Shown here: positions 47,000 through 60,142 of the stretch, piece by piece
Layout of the letters: every line of letters starts with the position of its first letter
How positions within the stretch are numbered: the stretch's first letter is position 1
Assembly: GCA_039619475.1 (NCBI GenBank)
Contig: CM077115.1
Span: 134,428,172-134,492,171, forward strand
Length of the DNA stretch: 64,000 bases
DNA from: Icerya purchasi
Lineage: Eukaryota > Arthropoda > Insecta > Hemiptera > Monophlebidae
Direction of reading: 5' to 3'
The notes under the pieces: generated by a model
Databases searched by the model: none
Told to the model about the DNA's origin: nothing
Seen by the model: only the letters and a program-made list of their open reading frames with translations
Position numbers and translations under genes: made by a program

Positions 47000-49870
47000 C
47001 ACGGTTGAAGTAATAAATATCGGAATAGCATATCACTAGCAGTTGACACTCCCCTACAAAAGTTACATCGCGTTACTCGAACTGAAATAAATACCATGAG
47101 AGACTAAAGGCAACTTTCATTAGATACTCAAATCGAAAAAAATTGTTAATTTCGATTAAAACAAAACAAAAACAAAAAAAAAAGTTAGAAAATCTGTTTT
47201 TTTTTTTTTTACTTGCCCGTGTCGATACATAAGTAGAGCCTGTGTCAAACTGCGCTTTATAATCTCCTTCACATGAGAATAGTCGGTGGAATCACTGAAG
47301 AATAAGAATGCAGATACTTCGTCATTAAACGTCGATACGATTTATTTAATAATCTCCATTGGCTTAACTGAACAACGCGGCATCGATCCTTAATCTTAAT
47401 ATCTAATTTCACGAGAGGTGATTAGGGAAAAGGTTGCGATGTAAAATGTACATCGGATTTTGATTCAGTTGCACCGAAATAATATTCTATAGAGAGTTCA
47501 TCGTGTACTTCTACAATAAGATCGCCACGAACGATAAATGAAAAACGTATTCGGTGCAGATGTTCTTGTTCGAATTCTTAGAGTGCCTTTGAATTTCATT
47601 AATCTTTTTGCGAATTGATACGTGTAAATTTAATTCCACACTTTTACAAATCTTCTTGCACGTAAATTTAACCAGAAACAGTGATAGTAGTATTTATTTC
47701 GTCCGCTGTACGATTAGATTCGTTTTTGATTCCTAGCACCACCGGGGTGAAATATAGTGCAGACGCCTGGCTAAAGATAAAAATTGTCGAATTTGACATT
47801 TTAAAGTAAGATATTGATTATATTTCGAGCGCTCTACCGTTGCATTCGTATACATCTCTAGCACAACTTAAAAACTTTCGAATCGGTCCATTTTCTATCA
47901 ACTTGTTTACACTAATTGCCTGCGCTTAGAAATGCAAAATATGCGAGATATCGATAGTCAGCAGACAACACCGCTATTACTACACTCATATTTAAGACCT
48001 TACCGACTTCGGGATATTTTTTATTATCTCGATATAATATCTGTAACCTAAAAAACAAATTTTGATTCGCAATGTTCGATTTTAGAATATTAAAAAACAG
48101 CTAAATACCACAAAAAAGAAAAATACAAATCGTTGAAATTAAAATTCTGCGCTGTATGATTTTCCAACTTCTTAATTCATTAGCTTCTGTAACTAACAAA
48201 ATAATAATAGCAGATTTAATCTCGCATACGTAAGTATAAACCTTTTTGTGGGGCAAGTGTATGGTCACCGTTGTTATTCTAATTCCTCTATATTATAATA
48301 ATAAGTCGATGCTTCACAACTTGTTTATATTCAAATCTGATTTGTTACTTGGATTTTTCAAATAGCCGATAAGACTGTGTATTTTCTAATATGTCTGTTT
48401 CAATTTCAAAACTCGTAATCATAAGCAGCCTGCAAACTCACAGGCCATTGACGGTCGATGAGAAAAAAACTTTTTAGGAGCTTTCGGATATCTAGATGTA
48501 ACAACTATTAGAAAAATTAGTGCTGTTCGTGTCCCCGTTAATCTATTTCAAAATTGGCACACCAAATGAACCAATTATTCACACAGCCATATAGAACTAC
48601 CATAAACTTGTAGCTTTCGGAGACGAGCCGAGAAAATTAAAAAAAAGGGAATTTTACTAAATCAAGATAATTTAACGAAAGACAAAAACATCGATACAGC
48701 CCGAGAAAATGAAAGATAAAATTAAAACATCGAGAATGTTCGAACATATACTGAAAATTAACGATAATCTTTATATTAGAAATACTGGTTTCTTTTTTAA
48801 TTATTTCTATCGATCGGCTATTAATTTTTTCCTACGACACATGCAACGTTAAATAATTAATATTTTTAAAAATTCGATTGATCATCAACAGAAATGGTTT
48901 TTGAAGTATTTGAACAAGCGGAGGATTTCTGTTTGCTTGTTTGTTTTTTTTTAATGATAGTTACAAAGAAATTTATTTTCGAACTTCTTGTTTGATTTGC
49001 TACTTTTTTTTTTAGAGCTTTTCGCTACTTTTCAATGTAGTACGACGAATCCAATGAAATAAGAATTGTAATTTCTTATAAAACCAGATTTTAATAGTGA
49101 TACTTCCAACTACTGTACAAACAAAAATTAATTACAGAGCCAGCAGAAAAAAAACTTAAAAAATTAAAAGAAAAAAAAAATCGGAGTCGGCGAAATACTT
49201 ATGAAAAATAATTTGCTCTGTTCGTACCTTAAAGTTTATGTCTACGCAACTCCCAAAAACCCTGTACGCAAATCCAATCGTAAACGACGAATGCAATACT
49301 ACCAAACGGAAAAAGATGGTTTACATTTCAAAATACGTAAAAATGTAAAATTAATCATGAATTTTCCGGCATTATCAACTGAACAAGATGCTTCTATCAT
49401 CTTATTAATACAAAAAAAAATAATAATAATAATAAAAAAAAAATAACGATCATTACACAAAACAAAATGAACATTATTTAAAATAACTTTATTTCCTTAA
49501 CTGGAAAAAATATACAACAAAAATTACGGCAAGTATAAGCTTTTGTACAACAAAATTGTTCATTATACCATAACCGATATGTATTTAAAAAAAGAAGAAA
49601 AACAGACAAATATTCAAAATTACGTTCAACAAAAAAAAAAAAAAAAAAAAAAAAAAAAACAAAAACAAAGAAATACTGATAGAATACAAATAGGAAACGC
49701 TAACGGTTGGTATGTAAGTAAAAATATTCATTTACGTAGTAGTATAACAGACAAAAAAGTAAACATAAACAGTCTTTAAAAATCATTATATAATAAGCTG
49801 CAAATAAAACAGTTTAAAGATAATCCGATAAATAAAAATACAATCTTAATTACCCGTTTGTCATTGTAAA

Positions 49871-49898
49871 CATTATATATATATATATATATATATAT
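49871..49898. repeat. (TA)n microsatellite
   Basis: About fourteen TA units. TA tracts elsewhere in the window are the landing sites of the HINE-like elements; this one is empty. Confidence 0.8.
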
Positions 49899-52595
49899 AA
49901 ACATATATAATATCAACTCGAAACAAAACGAATAATAAAATACTCGAGTAAATATTCTATTACATGTTATTCATTAACTTGATATTACACATTTCCCGTA
50001 CAAACCATGAAAAATGTAACGGTACCGGATAAAAATTAATCGTTATTTCAATCGTCTATCACTATTTATTGGCCTTTTTTTAAAATTTTGTTACTACTTA
50101 TTAAAAAAAAAAAAGAAAAAAAAATAACTACAAATATATTATTTAACAACATAAACCAAATACACGCTAACCAGTGCATTTCTAAAATTTAATTTCCACG
50201 TAAAACAATCGTTATTAACGAAATTATATACTTTACATAGACTAATAATTGCACTGTTAAGAAAATAAAAGCGTCGTTTCAAAATTTTACCTACTTAAAA
50301 TGTTGACAATACCCCGAGGCAAATTAGAAATCAATATTTTTTTAAAGTTAATTATTTTAATTTACGAAAAGAACACTAAAATTCAAGGAAAATGTTTGAA
50401 AATTAAACTATCAGCACCACAACTGTTTATAAAGCATGCGTACCTATCGAGCAAATATTATTTTTTTTCTATTAACGTCACACAAAAGTATTATACATCA
50501 CTTATCGATGAAAAATATAATTTCCCCCCTATTATCACATTTAGTACCACTTGAATTGGAAAAAAAAAAAAAAATGTGTAGATAAATTGCAAAAAATACG
50601 CACAAACTGCTGTAAATGCCTTTGAACATTTTTTCCGAAATAAACACAGTTTACGTGGTGCACTAAAAATTCCTACAAATACGAAAAAATAAATCGTCTC
50701 ATTACTTCCCGGCTAGAATACGCGGTAAATAAAAACCCATTTTTAAAAACCTAATGTCATTTTCTTTTTTTTTTATAATACGAAAGTCTTTTATGTGTTT
50801 ACAATAACGAGAATTTAGTTTATCCGGATTTAATTACGTACAATTTTTAAATAACAAACTTAAAATATTGAACTCGGCGAATACTAAATGCATTCTTTTT
50901 TTTCTTTTTTTCGTGACATTTTTAATAAAAAGAAAACGTTAATTTTACTAACCAAATTTTTGCGGAGAACAAAAACAACGAAAATAAAACGTTACGTACA
51001 GTGTTGTTGTAGTAAACCCGCGGCGTTCTTTACCGATATGATTACGCGAAAATAACACTGAACGATACGCACTCGAACCCATTTTACAAATTTATCTAAC
51101 TTAAAGCTCCATAGCACATGGCTATGCGACACGAACAAGCATTCGGTATTTGAAAATAAGCGAATTTAACATTCTTCAAAAAGAAAAAGAAAAAGAAAAA
51201 AAAACTCATTAAAATTAAACATTATGGACAATTATTTATCGTTTACAATATAAGGAAAAATTATAACCTATTATTTCTAGTCTCTATTTAATAAACTAAA
51301 TAAATTTGTGATTCAAAATATCCGCAAGTCGAAGCGATTAAAAAAAAAAGTAATAATTATTATTATGTACAAAAATAATCAATAGTAATAAGCTTCTAGC
51401 AAAAAAAATGTGATGTATTATAGTTATAATTTATTTTTAAAGCAAAATAAATCACTTAAATCTTAATACTTTTTTTCTTCTTTTTCTAAATTATAAAGAC
51501 AATTTAAACTGTAATGACGCGGCCCGAACATCGGGGGTACATTTTTAAAAAAGCATTTTCAAGGCTTATTAATGTTTAATCACAACCAAATTCTGGTAAA
51601 AACTTATATTTATTTCACCGTCACAACTAACTATCATCCGTCAATTTTGAATGCATTAAATTAGGACTAAGGACCGCAACTGACTATAGTACGTTAAGCG
51701 TGGTTCGATTACTTAACTGAAGAAATCGAAGTGATTAAGAAATAAAATCATCAATAACATTAGATAACAATAATTTAGCGGAATATGTAGGAATATATTT
51801 ATTGATAAGAAACAAACATCAACTAAAATCAGACTACAGTCGATGTTCATCTTTCATTTTTAAATATATATATAGCGCCATGTAAGTTAAAGGTACTTTA
51901 ATTAATTCAGTGATGTATGCGATATTTACAAAAATCATTACACCGCTAATAACATAAAAACACTATCCCTAATGGAAAAACAGTAACTTGTTTAATTCGT
52001 GACTAACGATTTTCTTTTCTTCTTTTTTTTTTTTTTTTTTTGACGTAACAAAGAAAAAAAAGTAGTTATAATAAGGAATTAAATGAAAATTAAACGTACA
52101 AAATATTACATTAAAATGCGTTCAAATAACAAATTTCGCATTCGAGAAGCGGTAGTAAATCGGCAATATTTTTCAATTCTAAATAAATAAAATTGTAATA
52201 AACTGTTTTTAACTGATAAAATAAGCCATATTTCTTTAAAAAAAAATAAAGTGAGAAAAAAAAGAAATAATTGCATTTAGCATCTATTAACAACTTACAA
52301 TTTCTTTTAAAAAATTAATATTGCACTAAAACCTAAGATAACGAGAAAATTTGTCTAAAATACCGATGACGATCTTAAGCGCTACAATCGCTAAACAATA
52401 CCTTAAAAACTGACACACTAAAACTAAAACTAAAACTAAGATAATATCAAGGCCATCTTAGTTTAAAGCATAATTTTAAAATTACAATACTGAACAGCGA
52501 TATTAGCCGCATTTATTCCTCACAATGGAATATAGTAACGCAAAAATATAAAATTCACTATCAAAATTTCTTAACATACATATTTGGAAGAATAT

Positions 52596-52598
<3 letters not shown>

Positions 52599-52651
<53 letters not shown>
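52599..52651. repeat. (TG)n microsatellite
   Basis: An uninterrupted run of about 26 TG units, the longest pure dinucleotide tract in the window and therefore likely to vary in length. Confidence 0.9.
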
Positions 52652-52653
<2 letters not shown>

Positions 52654-53511
52654 TTATACATATGTGCACGCGCATATTCTACATAAAATATACAATTAAA
52701 ATTACTAGTAAATATTTTAGTTCATAAAGTAAACAATTGTGTTATCAGAATCCGAATTTTAAGTAGCTAATTTAGCGTTCAATAATTGTTCAAAAAATTG
52801 CTACTCTTTAATTGGAAATTAAATTATTTTAATTCCATAATCCATAAACAAGAAGAAATAATAAACTGCTTTTTTTTTTTTGAATCGTATACATATATAT
52901 ACATAAAATTAATATTGTGATATTACTCAATCCGCCGGGAACCTTAAAAATCTTAAGCAAAAGATATAGAGGGCATAGGGTGCTGCATTCTCCCACAAAG
53001 TAACAAATATACAAAGTTATGGATATTTCATTTTTTTTTTTTTTTAATGCTCGTATTAATTTAAAAGATCACGCAAAAATAACATTCATCGAGATTTGAT
53101 CACCTAGCCCCGATACAGGTGTTTGTTTAAAAAAAAGTAACATATAACGCGACGACCTTATAACTACTGATTAACGTAAGACCTTTCAATTATAAATCGT
53201 GAAAAAAGGAAAAAAATCTTATTACATCTTCAAAATTTTACAGCAAAAAACTGAATCTATATGTTTAAAACTATACTGATAAAAAAAGAAAGGAAAAAAT
53301 TGTTCTAACCTGAGCAACTTAAAATTATGTAATATTTACTGTCAATCTCATTTTCCACTCAGACACAGACGTTGCCATTAAAACTTTTTGTATAACAATA
53401 TACAAAAACAATCTTTTGGGGAGAAGCATATTTCCCATTATCAATTCATCGCCCATAATTTTATACTAGTAAACCGAGGCAGACCAGATCAATAAAAAAT
53501 ATATACATATA

Positions 53512-53542
53512 CATATACATATATATATATATATATATATAT
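53512..53542. repeat. (TA)n with CATA lead-in
   Basis: A TA tract preceded by repeated 'catata' words, about 450 bp downstream of the stop codon of the domesticated transposase gene. Confidence 0.75.
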
Positions 53543-53988
53543 CATGCAATAACCAATTTTATTTATTTTTACAAAATTAGAGCTGTATTCCTATGCGCCA
53601 AAAATATTTATAAACACTAACCTTATCGCAGAATAGGAGAAATATAAAAACAGAGAAGTAACCCTTACCTAAAAATGACCGATTTCTAAAAGTTTTTTAT
53701 TACCATCTAGAAAAAGTGGAAAAATATAAAAAGAAAAGAAGGAAAAAACATGTATCGTCATTTTAATAAGAGTAAGAGAGCATAACCGATACCACAAGAG
53801 CTACAAATCGAAATGACGCATACGTCGTTTATCATTACTATACTCCATTACATTTATACTTCTTCCAAGTAAGCCTGTCTTAATTAGTCGGTATTATTCA
53901 ATTAAAAACAACGAAATACTTAATAAAAATAATAAATGAAAAGTAAATAAAAAAGTATTATAAATAAAAGATAATCGTATACTTATTT

Positions 53989-54179
53989 TCATTTGGAATT
54001 TGCCGCCGAAGAAGCGTGCTGCGCGTTGAAATACTGAACCAGATGTTGAAGAATGTGACGGAATGGATCGATACCAAATATCTGTCTCCACTGTAATTCC
54101 CACAAAGCTTGTTCAGCCGCGTTAGGATTCATGTGTTGCATTTGTTGACATGTTTCGACAGTAGTGGTCCAAATAGTTT
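53989..54179 (-). CDS. Exon 4 of the transposase-like gene (third acidic residue and C-terminus)
   Basis: The acceptor ATACTATAG precedes AAACTATTTGG; the split codon gives Glu274. The exon continues TIWTTTVETCQQM, then QALWELQWRQIFG and HILQHLVQYFNAQ, ending at TGA (53991-53989). The helical, Gln/Trp-rich tail is not part of the Merlin fold I know and may be new. A possible polyadenylation signal (AATAAA on this strand) lies at 53701-53696. Confidence 0.8.
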
Positions 54180-55291
54180 CTATAGTATAACCAAAATATC
54201 GCTCAAGTTACTAACTATAGCATGAAATAGTGACATGTTTCCAACGAAAAAAGATTACAAAAAAATTTCATCGTTTCAATTACTAGCGATCAATTTACTT
54301 TGTCAAAACAACGGCACTTTAATCTAAACTAAGAACTTTAGAATGAAATATATCATATCATTACAGGCTTTATCTGCTGATTACAAAAACTGCTCAAATA
54401 TCTCAACATACATTTTCTAGGTAAATCAAAGAATAGAAAAATTTTCCTTAAGCACGTTCAACCTTGTGCAAAGGATGTGCTACCCTTTTAGTATATTTAA
54501 ATTATTTCTATTTTAATAATAACAAGATTTATGTACTAAAGCTCCGGTATCATTTCGTCGGGTTTTATTGTAAATATTAGTGTATTCTTTGACGGAAATT
54601 ATTTCACAAACTTATAAACAGATACGCGTTATATATACTCTTTTTTTTTATTTAAGAAGTTTTCAGTAGTTTTAAAGTGTATTGCAAGATAAATATTTCC
54701 AATCTGATTTAATTCGATTTTTAATAAACATTATTGTAGCATATGAATTCATGACTTATAAATTCATCACAGTGTCAAAAACATGTAAGTTATTTTTTTA
54801 TGTTTTTAATAAATGTTAATACAAAAAATGGAAATGAACAATTATAATCTAAATTTAAATGCATGCTTTTTCTTTTATTACACTTAGAAATATATTCCAC
54901 TTACCTATATTTTTAAGAGATCTCTGATGTTCCGCTTGATCATATATCATCAAGTTGTTTATATTAATTACCTCCATAAAACCAGGTATATTTGAAACGC
55001 AAGGATATAAAATATTACTGGTCACAATTGTTGAATTCGGTTTTATATGAGCTATTACCGCATCCTTGATTGTCTTAAAATCCAGCTATAAAAATAAAAA
55101 TAAAAAAACAATGAAAAAAATCGTTTAATTGTAAAATTTATAAGTGTATTTTACATTAAATGATTTACTTCGGTTACTTTTATTATTTCATCAACGCTTG
55201 TATAATAACGAAAATATTATTTCCATAATTTCTTTCATTAATAAAACGAAGACCGCATAATTCTATCGATTTATTAACTATGTATGTATAT

Positions 55292-55371
<80 letters not shown>

Positions 55372-58300
55372 CTCGGCCACTTTGGTCTTGCAAGGGGCTG
55401 TGCCCCTTGAACGCTCTTGCTTTCATTTATGTCTCTTTCTCTTCTATACTTTGTATAAAATGATCAAAATTTACAACGTAATTCTTACTGGCATCAACAC
55501 AAAAAAAATAAAATAATCACAAAAGTTCTATCCTATTCTAACATTTAACTTTCATTATATAAAATTAAGACATTTTTTCGTTACATTTTTCGTTATACAT
55601 TTAGTTACATAAAATTGTGACATTTTTTGAATAACAATAACAAAAATTCTATAAAATATAACAAACGTTACATAAAATTGGGACATTCTGCGTTGCATAA
55701 AATTCGGACATTTTTTCGAATGGGGGGTAGCCTAAGAATTACGTTGTAATTAATATGTGTGTATGTATATGTATATGTATATACACGCATACAAGTACAT
55801 ACGCACACTCGACCGTAATAGCACATGTCTTAGTGGCGGGATTCAGAGTTATACAGAAATACTTAATGTTGATACACCATTTAATAGATTAATTAACCAA
55901 ATTCATAGTACACATAAAACATGATTAATAAACATACGGGAAAAAAATGTTCTTCAGATGACTTTTCGGTACTCTATAAACGTGTTTTTTTTTTTTTAAC
56001 TTAATTTTTCGTACATACATATTTTTAACAATACTAGCGTATAATATACATATAAGATTATTCTAATACCTGCGACTTATTTTTAATTTTAATATCAACA
56101 TAAAATTACGGTTTGATTTTAACTTCTATGTAGTTAATAAACCTCTGTAATATACGTACCAGGAAAATTATAACAATTGATTAATAAATTTAAAGAAATG
56201 TGTACGATTTTAATTTTAACCCTCCGAAATTATTTACGATATAAATTAACATAAAGGGGGTTACTTTTCAAATAAACCAAAAAAAATTTTTTTATCAGTT
56301 TTAATCAGATAACAGATTTATATTTATAATTAAAATAAAACATCAATGATAAACTAATATTCAAAAAAAATATCATTAGCGATCTTTTTTTAATATCATT
56401 TTTGATCAAATTAAAATCACATTTGCAGATAATATACAATATTTCCCATTTTTTTCCTGTTTTTGGAAGAAAGAGATTTTTTTTTTTTTTTTTTTTTTCT
56501 ATAACAACTCATCACCGCTTTTTAGTATTTCACTATTTTAAAATTGCAATAGAAATTTTAAAAAAAATGTTTTCATATAACACTGTTAAAACAATGTTTA
56601 ATTTTTTTTTTTTTAGTATTTTTGGTTAGAAGATTCCACTAAACTAGTAAAAACTAATTACATTTTATTCCTAATTATGTATAGTATACAGTTTTTTTTT
56701 TCAATTTTGTAATTTCCTCCCCCATCAGCAAAAAAAATATATTTAAAACGCTATTTATGAAACAAAAAAAATTCACGTAAAGTAGAAATTAAAAAAAGAA
56801 AAATTCTAACTGAAATAAACTAAATAATTTAATTTTTCAGAAAAGCCACTGAAATATGTCAAATAATAACACCGTATTCGTAATATATTAAGATATTAAT
56901 TGAAAATTACCAAATATATGTATGTGTCATTAATCGAAATATATGGTGTTAAAAACTTTTAAAATGCGTATGTAAAGACGCGCGAGCATAATTGCATAAG
57001 TAAAAAAATTAATTTTCGCTTCTCTAGTTCATAGAATCCTAGCATCTCGCTGTATAAGATATCTAAATCTTGAATGAAAGGTGCGCGCAGTGAACAAAAT
57101 AAAAATTCGACCCATAACTCAGTTGACAAAAGCATGAGTTTAATCCGAATATTCGGAAAAGTCAAACCTCGCACTATGAAATCGCTACAGAGTTGGAAAT
57201 AACCTTGAAAAAACCAAACGTTAAAATTACTTTTTTCGTAACTAAATCCACCTGTTGAAAAACATGACAGAGAATACCTTAATGATCTTAAATAAAAACG
57301 GTAACGTAAAAGTTTAAATCTTAAAAAAAAAAGAAAAAAAAGAAAAAAAAGATCACTTTGTAATTCATTCTTCCTTTTAACCGTGTTTTTGTCTACAAAC
57401 GTATGTAACATATGGTTTATTCTAATTCAGTGTTAATTACCTCTTTACTATCCGTTATCTTTTAAAATTACATCAGTTAATGATGATAAATTATTTCCTA
57501 TATTATTTCATCAGAATCTGTTATAACTACCGATTAATTAGTACAATCTTGAAATTCGCGAGCATCTTTAATCCTCTACAATTGTTAAGCGATTACACAT
57601 TCAAAAAGTTGTATTTTCGTTTTCATTTTTAAAAACAATTTCAAAACGCTCTTAATAATTATTCAAACACTTTAGCCAATTAGAGTGACCGTCGTGCGAT
57701 TATAGCGCCAGACGAAGGCGACATTTCTATTTCAAGAAATTAATTACGAAAAATAATCGAAAATGAATACTTACCGTTCCATCATCTGCCGGTTCTAATA
57801 ACTGGGCCCATACTCTTGCTGGTATGTAAGAGGTGTCAGCAATGCATAATACCCTCTTCATATAATTGTTATTATTATGCTGCTGCACGGTCATCGAGCC
57901 ATCAGGATATACATCGACGATTATTACGGCGTCTTCGCCATCCGCGGTTCTACCCCCCAGTATCGAAATTTCTGCATGATTTTTCATGTACGTCTCAGCG
58001 GCCGACGTGCACATAGTATAAATCCGCTTGCCGACAGCTATCTTGTAATTTTTATTTTCCGTGATATCGGCCAACATTTTATGCGAGCACCATCCGTTAA
58101 TCGCGGTAAAAATACTGGCAAAATCGCATTTTAATTCGGCGAAAAATGTTCTATGTCTTATCGGTACCTTCTTTTTACATTTCGCGCATATCCAATTAAA
58201 ACGATCGATAACTCTCGCCTTACTCCAAGTCATCGGGTGCTGTTGGCATTCTTCATTATTACATAGCATCTGTTTCGAAATAAGTCCACTTTTCTTTAAC

Positions 58301-60142
58301 CATTCGCACAGTTTATCTTCGTTGCCGGCAGCAAGCAACGGTTCCACTGTATTTTTATAATACTCGCCGATTCTGAAATAAAACGCGTTTAAGTATAATT
58401 TTTTACACTGCATACTATACACAAAATGAGTAATATACTCATAAAAATTATTTCGACTTAAATACATTTACTAAACTGTATTAAAATTACAATAAAGCCT
58501 ATTATTATTACTATTATTATTATGTACAGTTTATAACTTCAAATAAGATCAATTTTTAAAATTGATCTGATTGTAATTGCATAATTAACCATTTTGATTT
58601 ACGTATAAATTAAAAAACAGCTATTTATCTATCCGTGTGAAATTTAAACATCTGCACCGCGCAATAATTTTTGGCCCTTTTTTTAAATATACTTAATGTC
58701 ATATGCACCACAAAAAATTAAAAGACAGCTCAATAATTAATTATGAAACTTTTAAAATGCTCTTTCGCTGAAACTGGTACTGCCGCAATTTATCTTTTCT
58801 TCCTTTCAATTTATTACTACTCCACTTCATCAGCCGCTATTCAAAAACTACAACAACAAGCTTCTTTAGGTGTAAAATTTTTTCTTCGAAACCGATAATA
58901 TTATAAGCACATATGAAAAAAAAATAACACACTATCAGACACATTTTAGCGCCTCATCAAATATAATATGCACATTTATGTTCTGCTCGTTTAGCGCTAA
59001 ATATTAAAAATATAGATTACTATTAAATAAGAGCTAAATAAAAAAGAATATATAAATACTTCTCTAAGTAAGTATTTAATAATTTAATAAGAATCTTATT
59101 ATAATTAGGTGCAGCTGTAACAAAAAAAAACGGAGCAAGCAGAGTTACAAGAAATTAATTTTTTCCGTACTAGTAATAATAGATTAAATCCAACAATGTA
59201 AAAAATAAAATTAAGCATTTAAATTATAATAAATTAATCACATTTACAAATGATAAAAAATACAAACACAAAACTGAACGAGCTATATTAAAATCATATA
59301 TATTCCTTTATTAAATGAAAAAACTTGATTTACTGTAACTATCATATTTTTTCAATTCTATATTTTTAATTTCTCTATTCTTATCACGATTCTATTCATG
59401 TATCCTTTTACTTCAAATACAATTCAAATATTTCGTAGTTTTAAATGCATTAAACCAACACAGTTAATCTGCAAAGTAGAAGTTATCGTATAAGGATGAA
59501 CACGAATTTTGTATACAGATTGAAATTAAACTTTATCTGTTATAATCGTTACTTTCAACAATACTTTATTGAATTAACTTTAATACATTGTTAGTGAAAT
59601 ACGTCTGTAAAACCTAACTGAATTATAAAAAAAAAAAAAAAAAAGAAAAAGAAAAAATAATCTATTAATACTAAAAAAAACTTATTTAGAGTGACAATAC
59701 AATATAAAAAGTAAAATATACTAAAAGGAAATATAGAATGAATTATTTCCTCGCTAACAACTCGAAAAAATTTAAAAACTTAAAATCTCTATAAATAAAT
59801 AAATTAATACAATTTTTTTAGTGTAGAATTTTCGTAAAAATTAGTAATTGAACTATAGCCGTATTTATTTAAAACAAAACTGTAAATACAAAAACGTATA
59901 AAATTTTACTTTTATCATTTCCACAAATACTTAACATATATACACACTAAAATCAGAAATTATAATAAATTTTATATAGATATATCATTCTACGACAAAT
60001 CGGCGTTTTAAAAAATTATACAAGACCGCCATATCTTACATTCTTGTACATTATAAAGATTACGGTATTTTACATACTGAAATAATAGTTAAATTTATTA
60101 CCTGGAACATTCCTTCGGCGTATTTTGCGATTGTTGTTCCAT
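53989..60142 (-). CDS. Four-exon gene for an ISXO2/Merlin-type transposase-like protein, probably domesticated
   Basis: Joining 60142-60102, 58372-57775, 55085-54905 and 54179-53989 gives an uninterrupted 336-residue protein with GT-AG introns of 1729, 2689 and 725 bp, all phases matching. Residues 51-79 form a zinc ribbon (CNNEEC and CAKC), followed by an IRHRTFF block (85-91) like the segment that follows the ribbon in IS1595/ISXO2 proteins. D167 (IVDV) aligns with the first catalytic Asp. Residues 226-236 (HIKPNSTIVTS) match the 'H-V-x-P-G-S-T-I-x-T-D' box except that Ser236 replaces the second Asp. E274 (in IETIW, residues 273-277) matches the 'N-T-I-E-x-x-W' box. From S236 to E274 there are 37 intervening residues, close to the DD36E spacing known for Merlin. 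The family comparison is from memory. Intact multi-exon coding with one lost catalytic residue suggests a host protein derived from a transposase, perhaps DNA-binding. It lies head-to-head with ALKBH4. Confidence 0.8.
54905..55085 (-). CDS. Exon 3 of the transposase-like gene (altered second catalytic box)
   Basis: The acceptor TTTTTATAG precedes CTGGAT and the donor is ATAG|GTAAG. It encodes residues 214-273, including the box where Ser236 stands in the place of the second Asp. It is too short and ATG-less to appear as an open frame on its own. Confidence 0.8.
55299..55370. repeat. (CA)n(TA)n compound microsatellite
   Basis: About 21 CA units (55299-55340) are followed by 15 TA units (55341-55370), ending exactly where copy D begins. 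The TA tract is the likely insertion target. Confidence 0.9.
55371..55749 (-). mobile_element. HINE-like element, copy D, in an intron
   Basis: This copy has the same orientation and features as copy A, with a perfect hairpin (CAAGGGGC-TGT-GCCCCTTG). It lies in intron 2 of the transposase-like gene, in the same direction as transcription, and directly follows (CA)n(TA)n repeats at 55299-55370. The frame 55280-55516 is an artefact of the microsatellite and element. Confidence 0.65.
55750..57774. other. Rest of intron 2 of the transposase-like gene
   Basis: AT-rich, with a long T-run at 56478-56500. Frame 56959-57411 (minus, 150 codons) is Leu/Phe-rich with no motif, and I treat it as chance in intronic sequence. 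Confidence 0.55.
57775..58372 (-). CDS. Exon 2 of the transposase-like gene (zinc ribbon and first catalytic Asp)
   Basis: The acceptor TTTATTTCAG precedes AATCGGCGAG, and the donor is ACG|GTAAGT. It encodes residues 15-213. An in-frame ATG upstream at 58467 lies in the intron and is not needed. Codons look constrained compared with the AT-rich flanks. Confidence 0.85.
58374..60101. other. Intron 1 of the transposase-like gene
   Basis: AT-rich intron with A-runs (about 59627-59644) and no embedded gene or transposon that I recognise. Confidence 0.7.
60102..60142 (-). CDS. Exon 1 of the transposase-like gene
   Basis: The ATG (60142-60140) follows AAAAGA and opens MEQQSQNTPKECS. It ends CAG|GTAATA, leaving two bases (AG) that join the first base of exon 2 to make Arg14. 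The exon is only 41 bp and is missed by simple frame scans. Confidence 0.65.

Larger units (their letters stand above)
38840..53690. other. Long AT-rich region, probably intronic or intergenic, no gene recognised
   Basis: This 15-kb stretch has many A/T runs and microsatellites (listed separately) and one possible SINE. Frames of 60-103 codons (for example 42063-42374, 45737-46015 and 45996-46250) have no domain or splice support. If the exon at 38438-38835 belongs to a long gene, part of this is its intron. Confidence 0.4.

Noticed and set aside
56959..57411. 150-codon minus-strand frame
   Set aside because: It is one of the longer frames, but it lies inside intron 2 of the transposase-like gene, is Phe/Leu-rich from A/T runs and has no motif.
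57816..58360. Plus-strand frames opposite exon 2 of the transposase-like gene
   Set aside because: They are antisense shadows of a constrained exon; the minus strand carries the zinc ribbon and splice sites.
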